The notes under the pieces: model-generated
What the model was told of the DNA's origin: nothing
Seen by the model: the letters and a program-made list of their open reading frames with translations, nothing else
Database searches by the model: none
Shown here: piece by piece, positions 25,438 to 34,782 of the stretch
Layout: each line of letters begins with the position of its first letter
Position numbering within the stretch: position 1 is the first letter of the stretch
Position numbers and translations under genes: made by a program
DNA from: Sphingosinicella sp.
Lineage (GTDB): Bacteria; Pseudomonadota; Alphaproteobacteria; Sphingomonadales; Sphingomonadaceae
NCBI GenBank assembly: GCA_013816585.1
Contig: JACDEE010000006.1
Location: forward strand, 1-64,000
Length of the DNA: 64,000 nt
Direction of reading: 5' to 3'

Positions 25438-26713
25438 TCGAAAGCGTCCCTTTATGAAGCTCAGCGCGGCGGCACTCGCGTTCGCCGCGGCGGAATTGGC
25501 GCTGGGGCTGATCGCCGGCCGCTATTTCGAGTGGGGCCGCGCCGAGGCGTTGTTATTCTTCGCCTTTCGGCCCTGGCTCCTTTTGATTCTGGCAGCCTTC
25601 CTGTCCCGCGAGCCGTGGCACTCCAGAATCGCAGCTTATGCCATTTTCCTTATTCTCGCCGCATCTTGCGAGACATTTCTCCTGCTGGCCCTCGGCGCCT
25701 CCAGCCCTTGGGCCGAAATGCTGCGGGGGGTTGCGGCCGGCCTGGTGATGGTCCTGGTGATCGACCTGGCGCTGCAAAGCGCGAGGCTTCTGTCCGCCCG
25801 GTGGGGCGCGATTGTCGCGGCCTTGGCCCTGTTCATTCTCCTACTGACTCCGTTCGGGCACTTTTTCCATGAAAGGATCATCCTTCCCCCCGAGCGCGGG
25901 GCGGCGAACGAACGCCCCAATCTGATGCTGATGACGGCGCTTCCGATCATCTGGGGCGAAGGCGGTGCGTTCGATCCCGAAAGCCGGCCGGCAGCCTCCC
26001 ATCGAGCCCTTGAACGGGAATTCCGGGTCCGGCCGCTCGACGTGCTGGATGAAGCCAGTCTGAGTTCGGGGAAATTGCTGCTGCTGGCGCAGCCGCCCTT
26101 GCTCGCGCCGCACGAATTGGCGGCGTTCGATGCCTGGGTGAGGCGGGGAGGGCGTAGCTTGATCCTCACCGATCCTTCGCTGACATGGCCCTCGCGCCTT
26201 CCCTTGGGCGACACGAGGCGGCCGCCGCCGACCGGATTGCTCGGGCCCTTGCTAGAACATTGGGGGCTGAGGCTGGAACCGGCGGAAAGACGCGGGCCAG
26301 GCGCTTCACCTATGCCGACCGCGGGCGGAAAGCGCCGGCTGACCATGGAGCAGCCGGGGCGTTTCGCCTCACGCCCCGGTATGTGCCGCATTTCTCCCGA
26401 TCTTCTGGTGGCGCGCTGCCGGATCGGCAAGGGCGAAGCGATCCTGGTGGCCGATGCGGATCTGATGCGCGACGATCTGTGGGTCGCGCCGGGGCGGGAC
26501 GGAGACAAAAGGCATAACCGGCTCTCCGACAATCCGCAGATCGTCGCCGACTGGCTGGACGAGCTGAGCGGCCGCCAAAGAGAAAGACTTGACGGTGAAG
26601 TTGAATGGCTTGCCGAGGATGCGGACCGAGGCGCCGCTTTGCTGCTCGCGCTTCTTCCGCTGATACTCGGAGTCGCGGTAATTTTGATTTTGCGCGCCAA
26701 AACCCGGACCTAA
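25412..26713 (+). CDS. GldG/DUF4350-like ABC-auxiliary membrane protein
   Basis: 433 residues from ATG 25412. About five N-terminal membrane helices (to about residue 155) are followed by a periplasmic domain and a final helix (LLLALLPLILGVAVILILRA). The middle domain has LLLLAQPPLLAPHELAAFDAWVRRGG-like features and LILTDPSL, as in GldG or DUF4350 glutamine-amidotransferase-like auxiliary domains. Function is unknown. It ends 264 bases before mraZ and may lie outside the dcw operon. Confidence 0.65.
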   Translation: MSKPHLPDSRKRPFMKLSAAALAFAAAELALGLIAGRYFEWGRAEALLFFAFRPWLLLILAAFLSREPWHSRIAAYAIFLILAASCETFLLLALGASSPWAEMLRGVAAGLVMVLVIDLALQSARLLSARWGAIVAALALFILLLTPFGHFFHERIILPPERGAANERPNLMLMTALPIIWGEGGAFDPESRPAASHRALEREFRVRPLDVLDEASLSSGKLLLLAQPPLLAPHELAAFDAWVRRGGRSLILTDPSLTWPSRLPLGDTRRPPPTGLLGPLLEHWGLRLEPAERRGPGASPMPTAGGKRRLTMEQPGRFASRPGMCRISPDLLVARCRIGKGEAILVADADLMRDDLWVAPGRDGDKRHNRLSDNPQIVADWLDELSGRQRERLDGEVEWLAEDADRGAALLLALLPLILGVAVILILRAKTRT

Positions 26714-26737
26714 GTCGCTCAAAAGCCTTCCCCAAAC

Positions 26738-26746
26738 TTATCCACA
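26738..26746 (+). promoter_or_regulatory. Perfect DnaA box in the mraZ leader
   Basis: TTATCCACA fits the DnaA consensus TTATNCACA exactly. It is 231 bases upstream of the mraZ start. A second site, TTATCCACT with one mismatch, is at 26865-26873. Together they suggest DnaA-linked timing of the division operon. Binding is not shown by sequence. Confidence 0.55.
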
Positions 26747-26808
26747 GGCCGCAATGGCGGAACGGGCGATGAACAAATGGCGGAACAAACCACGAATATA
26801 CGAGAAAT

Positions 26809-26842
26809 GGCATGAAATCCCCATTGAGGGCATGAAAACCCC
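26809..26842 (+). promoter_or_regulatory. Two 14-bp repeats spaced 20 bp in the mraZ leader (possible MraZ or promoter site)
   Basis: GGCATGAAATCCCC (26809-26822) and GGCATGAAAACCCC (26829-26842) differ at one base and start 20 bp apart, i.e. two helical turns. On the other strand GTGGGATGAAAGGGG follows at once. MraZ proteins bind tandem TGGGA-type repeats before their own gene, so this is a natural autoregulation candidate. A further pair, AATGGCGGAAC, is at 26753-26763 and 26776-26786. Confidence 0.5.
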
Positions 26843-26977
26843 TTTCATCCCACGCCCCATCCTGTTATCCACTGGCCTCTAAAGTTTCGGGGCATTTCCT
26901 AGCTGACGACATGGTCACGCGGATGCGAGCGCGCGTCCGTGAACGGGAAGGCTCTGCGAGAGGAGCGGACAGGGCAA

Positions 26978-27463
26978 GTGGAGCTGGAACATCTCTTCAA
27001 CGGAAGCGCGCTGAGCGCGGTGGACGCCAAAGGGCGTCTGTCCGTGCCGTCGTTCATCCGCGGAGTGATCGAGCGCCGGTCCGACGCCAAGGCGGTCGTA
27101 ATCGGGATGCACGAGGTGTCGCCCTGCCTCAACGCCTATGACCGCGGCTATGCGAAGATCCTCTACGCCGAAAATGAGCGCCGCCGTCTGGTCGAGGAAA
27201 ATGCCGGCGCGGACGTCGGGGTTCATCACGCCAGGGCTCGCCGCACTTTCGGCCTGACCGAGGACGTGCCCTATGACACGAGCGGCCGGATCATCCTGCC
27301 GCCGATGATGCGGCGCAAGGGCGCGATTGAGGACCTGGCCCTGTTCGTCGGCATTGGCGGTACGTTCGAAATCTGGAACCCGAAGCTCGCGCTGGACAGT
27401 GGCGACGAGGAGTTGCGCGATCTCGCCGCCTACCGGCTGGACGAGAAGGGGATCAGGCTGTGA
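26978..27463 (+). CDS. mraZ: Transcriptional regulator MraZ
   Basis: 161 residues from GTG 26978. The alternative GTG at 26939 would add 13 residues with no family match. The first AbrB-like half carries [21 protein letters not shown] and the second [20 protein letters not shown], the two DXXGR repeats of MraZ, which forms rings and represses the dcw operon promoter. The stop overlaps the rsmH GTG start (GTGA). First gene of the dcw cluster. Confidence 0.92.
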   Translation: MELEHLFNGSALSAVDAKGRLSVPSFIRGVIERRSDAKAVVIGMHEVSPCLNAYDRGYAKILYAENERRRLVEENAGADVGVHHARARRTFGLTEDVPYDTSGRIILPPMMRRKGAIEDLALFVGIGGTFEIWNPKLALDSGDEELRDLAAYRLDEKGIRL

Positions 27464-28413
27464 ACGCTGCCGCCCCGCACGTTCCGGTGCTTCTCCACGA
27501 AGTCATTGCGGGGCTCGATCCCAAAACGGACGAAACCCATATCGACGGCACCTTCGGCGCCGGCGGCTATTCCAAAGCCATTTTAGAAAAGGGCGCGAAG
27601 GTCATTGCCTTCGATCGCGACCCGGATGCCATCCGCGAGGGAAGTAACCTCGTAGCGGAGAGCGGGGAGCGCCTGACGCTTGTGCCGGAGCGTTTTTCCC
27701 GGATGCGTCAGGCGCTGGCCGACCGCGACGTCGATCAGGTAGACGGCGTGGCGCTGGATATCGGCGTCTCCTCGATGCAGCTCGACCGCGCCGAACGCGG
27801 CTTTTCCTTTCAGTCCGACGGACCGCTCGACATGCGCATGGGCCAGGAAGGCCAGAGCGCCGCCGATTTCGTCAACGAAGCCGGCGAAGAAGAGATTGCC
27901 GACATACTCTATCATTATGGCGAGGAGCCGAAGTCGCGCCGCGTGGCCCGCGCGATCGTGGCCGCGCGGCCGATCACCCGTACCGGGGAACTTGCCGCCG
28001 TGGTGCGCAAGGCATTGGGCCATCATGCCGGGATGAAGAAGGATCCGGCGACCCGGACCTTCCAGGCGATCCGGATCCATTTGAACCAGGAATTACAGGA
28101 ACTGGAGGGCGGGCTCGAAGCCGCCGAACAGATTTTAAAGCCGGGCGGCCGGCTTGCCGTCGTCACCTTTCACAGCCTGGAAGATCGGGTTGTGAAGCGT
28201 TTCCTGAAAGCCCGCAGCGGCGCCGTGCCGTCCGGTTCGCGCCATCTGCCGGCGGCGAAATCGACCGGTCCCGCTTCGACGTTCGAGGCGGTGACCAAAC
28301 CGGTTCGCGCCGGAGAGGCCGAAACCAGGCTCAATCCCCGGGCGCGTTCGGCGACCTTGCGCGTGGCGCGCCGGACCGCTGCTTCTCCTTGGACTGAAGG
28401 AACTCCATCATGA
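27460..28413 (+). CDS. rsmH: 16S rRNA (cytosine1402-N4)-methyltransferase
   Basis: 317 residues, start GTG. Methylates C1402 of 16S rRNA. SAM-binding block is [17 protein letters not shown] (motif I) and the family blocks [28 protein letters not shown] and [12 protein letters not shown] are all present. The start overlaps mraZ and the stop overlaps ftsL (ATGA). Confidence 0.97.
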   Translation: MNAAAPHVPVLLHEVIAGLDPKTDETHIDGTFGAGGYSKAILEKGAKVIAFDRDPDAIREGSNLVAESGERLTLVPERFSRMRQALADRDVDQVDGVALDIGVSSMQLDRAERGFSFQSDGPLDMRMGQEGQSAADFVNEAGEEEIADILYHYGEEPKSRRVARAIVAARPITRTGELAAVVRKALGHHAGMKKDPATRTFQAIRIHLNQELQELEGGLEAAEQILKPGGRLAVVTFHSLEDRVVKRFLKARSGAVPSGSRHLPAAKSTGPASTFEAVTKPVRAGEAETRLNPRARSATLRVARRTAASPWTEGTPS

Positions 28414-29135
28414 TCGCCAGGGGCTTCAAACCGGTAGGCTGGGTCGCGGCCGTCGCGGGCGCCGCGCTCGGCTGCTACATGCTGTCGCTGAATGTCGCCT
28501 CGGAGCGCGCCGATTTGGCCTCGGTTGAACGGCAGATCATTGCCGCCAAGCAGGACATACGCGCGCTGCAGACCGAATTGGGCACGCGCGGCCGGCTGGC
28601 GCAGCTCGAACATTGGAATGCCGACGTGCTGGCCTTGTCCGCCCCGGCCTCCAAGCAGTTCCTGCAGAATGAATTCCGCCTGGCGGGCTTCAGCCAGACC
28701 CCGCCGACGATCGACGAAAGCGCCGCGCAGGTCCGCATGGCATCGGCCTCGATCGAGCCCGAGCAGCCCAGGCCCAGGACCGCCGTCTCTCAGGATTTCG
28801 AGGCGATCGGCAATGCTCAATCGGTCAAGCCGCTGGTAAGGCGGGCAAGCCTGGTCGTGACCTCCAATGACGGTTTCGCGGAACAAGCCGCCTCGCCTCG
28901 GCCTCCGGTTCCGAACGTCAAGCAGGCGGGCATCAAGCAACTTGGCGCCAAGCAGCCGGTGGCAATCGTCCCGATCCGCACTGCGATGGCCAAGGTAAAG
29001 CCCGCGCCCGCCAAGGCGGCGTCGGCAAAGTCCGCCCCGGCTAAGAAACCCCGGTTGATCGACGAAGACGTGCTTGGTGAAATCGGCGCCGTGGCGCGAC
29101 TCGAAAAGCAAAGCGGAGGCACAGGCGCTCGATGA
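28410..29135 (+). CDS. ftsL: Cell division protein FtsL (long form)
   Basis: 241 residues, about twice E. coli FtsL. One N-terminal membrane helix (about 9-29), a short coiled-coil stretch ([20 protein letters not shown]) and the conserved [12 protein letters not shown] block of alphaproteobacterial FtsL. After residue ~110 it is a Pro/Ala/Lys-rich tail ([20 protein letters not shown]), with no folded domain. It bridges FtsQ and FtsI in the divisome. The assignment depends partly on position between rsmH and ftsI. Confidence 0.85.
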   Translation: MIARGFKPVGWVAAVAGAALGCYMLSLNVASERADLASVERQIIAAKQDIRALQTELGTRGRLAQLEHWNADVLALSAPASKQFLQNEFRLAGFSQTPPTIDESAAQVRMASASIEPEQPRPRTAVSQDFEAIGNAQSVKPLVRRASLVVTSNDGFAEQAASPRPPVPNVKQAGIKQLGAKQPVAIVPIRTAMAKVKPAPAKAASAKSAPAKKPRLIDEDVLGEIGAVARLEKQSGGTGAR

Positions 29136-30808
29136 CCGCAATCGCGGCCCCCGCCTTCGCACAGGAAGCTTCAGGCCAGCGGCAACAGTCGCTGGCCTTG
29201 ATCTATCACCGGCTGATGCTGGTGATGTTGTTGTTCGCCGGCGTGACCGCTTTGATCACGCTTCGGCTGGTCTATCTTCAGCTTTTCACCGATCGCGCAG
29301 TGGCCGCGATCGGCAATCCCTTGCTGCCGGCACGGGGCGATCTGGTCGACCGCAACGGAGTGCCGCTCGCCCGTACGATCGATGCCTGGTCGATTGCGGT
29401 GCACCCCAATAAACTGCTCGGCGATCCGGCGGTCCTGGCAGGCAAGTTGGCCGAATTGATGCCCGAACGGAGCGCCGAGGAATATCGGGCAATCCTGAAT
29501 TCGGGCAAGAATTTCGTCTATCTGAGCCGCCGCGCGGTCCCCGAACTGGTGTCGGCGGTCAACGCGCTGGGCGAGCCGGGTATCGCGTTCGACCGCGAAC
29601 CCGAACGCCTCTACCCGCAGACCGCGCTTGCCGCGCACATTCTCGGCTGGACCGATTTCGACGGCCAGGGCGTCACCGGCATGGAAAAAATCCTGAACGA
29701 CCGGCTGACCGACCCGGACAGGCGCGGCAGCCCGGTCGCTCTGTCGATCGACAGCCGAGTACAGGCTGCGATGGAAAGCGAGCTTGGCGCCGCCATGACC
29801 AAGCATAGCGCCGAGGGCGGCACCGGCATCGTGCTGGACGTCCGCACCGGCGAAATCATCGCTTTGGCATCCTTCCCGACCTTCAATCCCAATGCGGCCG
29901 GCAAATACGCCCCGGATTCGCAGTTCAACCGCGCCACCATGGGCGTTTACGAACTGGGTTCGACCTTCAAGCCGATTACCGTCGCCGCGGCTATGGAGGC
30001 GGGAGTGATCAAGTCCGTCAGCCAGCGTTACCAATCCGGGGCACCGATCCAGATCGGCCGCTTCCGGATTCGCGACGACCATCCGATCCCGGGTTCGGCC
30101 AATATCGTCGAAACCCTGGTTCATTCGTCGAACATCGTCACCGCCCAGATTGCCGACCAGATGGGCGCGGCCCGAATGCAGGCGGCGTTCCGGGACCTGG
30201 GTTTCGACGCCCCGGCGCATATCGAAATCGAAAAAGGCCGTCCGCTCTTCCCGCGCGTATGGAGCCGCGCGACCGTCCTCACCAGCGGCTTTGGCCATGG
30301 CGTCGCCGTCACCCCGCTCCACCTGGCTAGCGCCTATGCCGCCCTGGTCAACGGCGGCGTTTGGCGCCCGGCGACCCTGATGAAGCTCGACAAGGCTCCC
30401 GCGGGGCGGCGGGTCTATTCGGAAGATACCAGCCGCCAGATGCGCCAGCTGTTGCGTCTGGTCGTCATGGAAGGGACAGGCCGGAAGGGGGACGCCCCGG
30501 GTTATCGTGTCGGGGGCAAGACCGGCACGGCCGAAAAGAATTCTGGCGGCGGCTATTCGCGAAAAGTAAACGTCTCGACATTCGCGGCGGCATTCCCAAT
30601 GGACGCCCCGCGTTACGTCGTTATCGCGATGCTCGATGCTCCCAAGGGTACCGCAGATACGTTCGGTTTCACCACCGCTGCCTGGACCGCCGCTCCGGTG
30701 GTTTCCAAGGTGATTTCGCGTAGCGGAGCCATGCTCGGGGTGATCCCGGACGACCGCCGCGACGTGGATCTTTCCATGCTTTCGCTGGTGGCGAAGAAGG
30801 AGCATTGA
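29132..30808 (+). CDS. ftsI: Peptidoglycan D,D-transpeptidase FtsI (PBP3)
   Basis: 558 residues. One N-terminal membrane helix (about 32-50), pedestal domain and a transpeptidase domain with the three active-site motifs: STFK (Ser277-Lys280), SSN (332-334) and KTG (463-465). It crosslinks septal peptidoglycan in the periplasm. The start overlaps ftsL and the stop overlaps murE (TGATG). The antisense frame of similar length is a shadow. Confidence 0.97.
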   Translation: MTAIAAPAFAQEASGQRQQSLALIYHRLMLVMLLFAGVTALITLRLVYLQLFTDRAVAAIGNPLLPARGDLVDRNGVPLARTIDAWSIAVHPNKLLGDPAVLAGKLAELMPERSAEEYRAILNSGKNFVYLSRRAVPELVSAVNALGEPGIAFDREPERLYPQTALAAHILGWTDFDGQGVTGMEKILNDRLTDPDRRGSPVALSIDSRVQAAMESELGAAMTKHSAEGGTGIVLDVRTGEIIALASFPTFNPNAAGKYAPDSQFNRATMGVYELGSTFKPITVAAAMEAGVIKSVSQRYQSGAPIQIGRFRIRDDHPIPGSANIVETLVHSSNIVTAQIADQMGAARMQAAFRDLGFDAPAHIEIEKGRPLFPRVWSRATVLTSGFGHGVAVTPLHLASAYAALVNGGVWRPATLMKLDKAPAGRRVYSEDTSRQMRQLLRLVVMEGTGRKGDAPGYRVGGKTGTAEKNSGGGYSRKVNVSTFAAAFPMDAPRYVVIAMLDAPKGTADTFGFTTAAWTAAPVVSKVISRSGAMLGVIPDDRRDVDLSMLSLVAKKEH

Positions 30809-32223
30809 TGCGGCTGGGAGCGCTGATCGGCGGTGACCATTCCGCGACAGTGACCGGATTCGCGATCGACCACAGGAAGATTGCCCCCGGCACGGTTTTT
30901 GGCGCGTTCCGGGGCAACATGTTCAACGGTGAAGATTTTATCGATCAGGCGGTGAAAGCCGGAGCGGTCGCGATCGTCGCCCGTCCCGACGCCCGGGTGG
31001 ATGGCGTAGCCCATGTGGCGGCCGAAGAGCCCCGGCGGGAATTCGCGCGGCTCGCGGCGCATTTCTTCCGGCCCTTTCCCGAAACCCTCGTCGCCGTCAC
31101 CGGCACCAATGGCAAGACCTCCACCGTCGAGCTGACGCGGCAGCTTTGGCGAATGGCGGGGCATCCTTCCGCATCGATCGGAACGCTGGGCGTCACCACC
31201 GCCGACGAACAGGTGACGACCGGCCTCACCACCCCCGATATCGTCACCTTCCTTTCCAACATGGCGGGCCTCGAGCGAATGGGTATCACCCATGCGGCGT
31301 TCGAGGCGTCGAGCCATGGTCTGTCGCAATATCGGACCGAGGGACTGCCGGTTCAGGCGGCGGCCTTCACCAATTTCAGTCGCGATCACCTCGATTATCA
31401 TTCAAGCATGGAAGAATATTTCGACGCCAAGATGCGCCTGTTCCGCGATGTGATGGAGCCCGATGGCGCCGCTGTCGTGTGGACCGACGATCCCAAGTCC
31501 GACGAAGTCATTTCGATTTGCGAGGGAAGCGGCCTGAGGCTGCTGACGGTGGGCCGGCGCGGCGAAACCCTGAAGCTGGTGGACCGCGCGCCGAGCCAGC
31601 TCGGCCAGACGCTGACCGTCGAAGCGAGCGGCAAGGCGCACAAAGTGGCTCTGCCACTGATCGGGGCCTATCAGGCGGCCAATGTGCTGACCGCCGCCGG
31701 GCTCGTGCTGGCGACCGGCGGCGAGCTTGGCCAAACCTTGGCCAATCTGGCCCGCCTGCAGCCGGTGCGCGGCCGGCTGGAACGCGCCGTCATCACTCCC
31801 GCCGGCGCGCCGGTCTATGTCGATTATGCCCACACGCCCGATGCCCTGGTCTCGGCGATCGAGGCGCTTCGGCCGCACGTCAGGGGGCGACTCATCACCA
31901 TGTTCGGCGCCGGCGGCGACCGGGATGTAGGCAAAAGATCGCTAATGGGCGAAGTCGCCGCGCGGCTTTCCGACGTCGTGATCGTGACCGACGACAATCC
32001 CCGAAGCGAAGACCCGGCGGCTATCCGCCGTGACGTGCTTGAAGGCGCTCCGTCAGCGATCGAGATTGGCGGCCGCCGCGAGGCTATCGCCGCCGCCATT
32101 AAACAAGCGGAGGCGGACGACATCGTCCTGCTGGCCGGCAAGGGTCACGAACAGGGCCAGATCGTCGGCGACCGGGTGCTTCCATTCGACGATGTCGTGG
32201 TGGCGCGGGAATGCGCCGCATGA
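30808..32223 (+). CDS. murE: UDP-N-acetylmuramoyl-L-alanyl-D-glutamate--2,6-diaminopimelate ligase
   Basis: 471 residues from ATG 30808 (AGGAG site upstream, overlapping the ftsI stop; a TTG one codon earlier is also possible). Adds meso-diaminopimelate to the peptidoglycan precursor. P-loop TGTNGKTST (about 96-104), DDNPRSEDP in the C-terminal domain, which is the DAP-type DNPR motif, and LAGKGHEQGQ near the end. A 106-base gap with an inverted repeat separates it from murF. Confidence 0.97.
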   Translation: MRLGALIGGDHSATVTGFAIDHRKIAPGTVFGAFRGNMFNGEDFIDQAVKAGAVAIVARPDARVDGVAHVAAEEPRREFARLAAHFFRPFPETLVAVTGTNGKTSTVELTRQLWRMAGHPSASIGTLGVTTADEQVTTGLTTPDIVTFLSNMAGLERMGITHAAFEASSHGLSQYRTEGLPVQAAAFTNFSRDHLDYHSSMEEYFDAKMRLFRDVMEPDGAAVVWTDDPKSDEVISICEGSGLRLLTVGRRGETLKLVDRAPSQLGQTLTVEASGKAHKVALPLIGAYQAANVLTAAGLVLATGGELGQTLANLARLQPVRGRLERAVITPAGAPVYVDYAHTPDALVSAIEALRPHVRGRLITMFGAGGDRDVGKRSLMGEVAARLSDVVIVTDDNPRSEDPAAIRRDVLEGAPSAIEIGGRREAIAAAIKQAEADDIVLLAGKGHEQGQIVGDRVLPFDDVVVARECAA

Positions 32224-32240
32224 TCTGGGGCATCTCACGC

Positions 32241-32311
32241 TCGTCCCGAGCGAAGTCGAGGGACGCAGGCTCGGGCTTCTCAGGAGCGCCCCTCGACTTC
32301 GCTCGGGACGA
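32241..32311. repeat. 22-bp perfect inverted repeat between murE and murF
   Basis: Left arm 32241-32262 (TCGTCCCGAGCGAAGTCGAG then GG) and right arm 32290-32311 are exact reverse complements, with a 27-base spacer. The arm sequence GAGCGAAGTCGAG with CTCGACTTCGCTC is a familiar repeat in sphingomonad genomes (REP/MITE-like), as I remember it. It is the only break in the otherwise overlapping murE-to-ftsA chain and would fold as a long hairpin in the mRNA. Confidence 0.85.
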
Positions 32312-32329
32312 ACGACAGGGGGTCGCTAT

Positions 32330-33709
32330 ATGAGCCCGCTCTGGACCTCCGAAGAGATCGCTCAAGCCGTTGGGGGAAATGCGGATGGCGTCTTCGAGGC
32401 CAAGGGCGTCACGTTCGATTCCCGCGAAGTCGGCGAAGGCGATCTGTTCATTGCGATGAAGGGCGAGGCGGCCGACGGCCATGCCTTCCTCGATAAGGCC
32501 TTTGCCGCGGGCGCGGCCGGCGCGTTGGTCAGTGAAGCGATTTTCCAGCCCAATGTGCGCGTCGCCGACACGTTTCAGGCGTTGAATGATCTTGGCCGGG
32601 CTTCTCGCGCCCGAAGCCATGCGCGAATTGTGGGCGTAACCGGATCGGTGGGCAAGACCGGTACCAAGGAGGCCTTGTTCGCGGCGCTCGACCGGTCGGC
32701 GCCGGGGCAGGCGCATCGGTCGGTCAAAAGCTATAACAATCACACCGGGGTGCCGCTTTCGTTGGCGCGCATGCCAAGGGAAGCCCGCTACGGAATTTTC
32801 GAAATGGGCATGAACCACAAGGGCGAGCTCGCCGAGCTTACTCAATTGGTTCGGCCCCATGTCGCCATCGTCACCGCCATCGCCCCGGCCCACCGCGCCT
32901 TTTTCAAGAGCGACGAAGAGATTGCCGCTGCGAAGGGCGAGATATTCCAGGGCTTGCAGGAAGGCGGCACCGCCCTCATCCCCCATGACAGCCCGCATCG
33001 CGACCGGCTGATCGAGGCTGCACGGCCTTATGCCGGCACGATATTGACCTTCGGGCTTGGCGACGGCGCCGACATACAAGCGCGCGACATCATACCCAAT
33101 CAGCCGGGCGGGACCCTGGTCACCGCCTTGCTTCCGAACGGCGACCTCAATTTCTGCCTGTCGCAGCCTGGCGAACATTGGGTTTCGAACGCGCTGGCGG
33201 TGCTGGGGGCGGTCGAGGCGATGGGCGGCGATCTCGCCGCCGCCGGCCTTGCTTTGGCAGAGCTTGGCGGCCTGAAGGGAAGGGGCGAGCGCCACTGCAT
33301 CCAGATCGCGGGTGGTGAGGCGCTTTTGATCGACGAAAGCTATAACGCCAATCCGTCCTCAATGCGGGCCACGTTGAAAGTGCTGGGCGCGGAATCCGTG
33401 TCCGGACGCCGCATTGCCGTGCTGGGCTCCATGCGCGAGCTGGGCGAGGATAGCGACGCCTTTCACGCCGGTCTGGTGGAACCCATCGAAGCGGCCGACG
33501 TCGAATATGCGATACTGGTCGGCCAGGAAATGGAAGCGCTCGCAAAAGCGCTTGGCCCAAAGATCAAAATGGCGCATGTGCCGGACGTGGCGTCGGCGCT
33601 TGGAGCGGTTCGCGAAGCGGCTCGTCCAGGAGACGCCATACTCGTCAAGGGATCAAACAGCATTGGACTTGCCGCCCTTGTCGAGGCGCTGGCGAGCGGG
33701 GAAAACTGA
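32330..33709 (+). CDS. murF: UDP-N-acetylmuramoyl-tripeptide--D-alanyl-D-alanine ligase
   Basis: 459 residues from ATG 32330 (AGGGGG ribosome site). The frame is open upstream, but that part overlaps murE and the inverted repeat and has no family match. Adds D-Ala-D-Ala to the precursor. Motifs: [15 protein letters not shown], the P-loop variant [33 protein letters not shown]. Stop overlaps mraY. Confidence 0.97.
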   Translation: MSPLWTSEEIAQAVGGNADGVFEAKGVTFDSREVGEGDLFIAMKGEAADGHAFLDKAFAAGAAGALVSEAIFQPNVRVADTFQALNDLGRASRARSHARIVGVTGSVGKTGTKEALFAALDRSAPGQAHRSVKSYNNHTGVPLSLARMPREARYGIFEMGMNHKGELAELTQLVRPHVAIVTAIAPAHRAFFKSDEEIAAAKGEIFQGLQEGGTALIPHDSPHRDRLIEAARPYAGTILTFGLGDGADIQARDIIPNQPGGTLVTALLPNGDLNFCLSQPGEHWVSNALAVLGAVEAMGGDLAAAGLALAELGGLKGRGERHCIQIAGGEALLIDESYNANPSSMRATLKVLGAESVSGRRIAVLGSMRELGEDSDAFHAGLVEPIEAADVEYAILVGQEMEALAKALGPKIKMAHVPDVASALGAVREAARPGDAILVKGSNSIGLAALVEALASGEN

Positions 33710-34782
33710 TGTTTCTATGGATTGCGGAACAGCTGGGTTTCCCTGGGGTCCTGAACCTTATCCGCTACATCACCTTTCGTGCGGGCGCGGCGACCGCCAC
33801 CGCTTTGTTCATCGGCCTGCTGATCGGGCCTAAATTCATTGGCTGGCTGCGCGTGCGCCAGGGCCGCGGCCAACCGATCCGCGCCGATGGCCCGCAAACC
33901 CACCTGTCCAAGCGCGGCACGCCGACCATGGGCGGGCTGATGATCCTGACCTCGGTCTCGATCGCCATGATCTTGTGGATGGACTTCAAGAACCCTTATC
34001 TCTGGGCCTGCCTGTTCGTCACCGTCGGCTTCGGCCTGATCGGTTTCCTCGACGATTATGACAAGGTCACCAAGAAGAGCCACAAGGGCGTTCCGGGCAA
34101 GACGCGTCTCGTCGCGGAGTTCCTGGTCGCCGGCGTCGGCACCTGGGCCATCATCCAGGGAACCGGCACCGATCTGTACCTTCCCTTCGTCCAGGGACCG
34201 GTCGCGGACATCGGGCCGGTGGCTTATATCCTTTTCGGGTCGTTCGTGATTGTCGCCTTCGGCAATGCGGTGAACCTCACCGACGGGCTCGATGGCCTTG
34301 CGACCATGCCGGTGATCATCGCCAGCCTTGCCTTCCTCCTCATCACCTATCTGGTCGGCAATGCGGTTTTTGCCGGGTATCTCGGCGTTCCACATGTACT
34401 TGGAGTGGGTGACCTCACGGTGTTATGTTCTGCTATAATCGGCGCCGGCCTGGCTTTCCTCTGGTTCAATGCGCCACCCGCCGCGGTGTTCATGGGTGAT
34501 ACCGGCAGCCTGGCGCTCGGCGGAGCGCTCGGAGTCATAGCCGTAGCCGCGCGACACGAATTCGTGCTTGCGATCATCGGCGGCCTGTTCGTGATCGAGG
34601 CACTGTCCGTGATCGTGCAGGTGTTTTTCTACAAACGGACCGGAAGGCGCATCTTCAAGATGGCGCCGATCCACCACCATTTCGAACAGATCGGATGGTC
34701 GGAGCCGACCGTTGTCATCCGTTTCTGGATCATCAGTTTCGTGCTCGCGCTTGCGGGCCTCTCCACCCTCAAGCTCAGATGA
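33709..34782 (+). CDS. mraY: Phospho-N-acetylmuramoyl-pentapeptide-transferase
   Basis: 357 residues, about ten membrane helices. Makes lipid I from UDP-MurNAc-pentapeptide and undecaprenyl phosphate in the inner membrane. Motifs: [23 protein letters not shown] (catalytic Asp pair), [34 protein letters not shown]. Start overlaps murF stop; stop overlaps murD start (ATGA). Confidence 0.98.
   Translation: MFLWIAEQLGFPGVLNLIRYITFRAGAATATALFIGLLIGPKFIGWLRVRQGRGQPIRADGPQTHLSKRGTPTMGGLMILTSVSIAMILWMDFKNPYLWACLFVTVGFGLIGFLDDYDKVTKKSHKGVPGKTRLVAEFLVAGVGTWAIIQGTGTDLYLPFVQGPVADIGPVAYILFGSFVIVAFGNAVNLTDGLDGLATMPVIIASLAFLLITYLVGNAVFAGYLGVPHVLGVGDLTVLCSAIIGAGLAFLWFNAPPAAVFMGDTGSLALGGALGVIAVAARHEFVLAIIGGLFVIEALSVIVQVFFYKRTGRRIFKMAPIHHHFEQIGWSEPTVVIRFWIISFVLALAGLSTLKLR

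Noticed and set aside
29171-30805. 544-codon open frame on the reverse strand over ftsI
   Set aside because: Full overlap with a certain gene whose active-site motifs are complete; an antisense shadow.
32030-32329. Longer N-terminus for murF
   Set aside because: Runs through murE and the inverted repeat; no similarity to MurF and a good ribosome site exists before ATG 32330.
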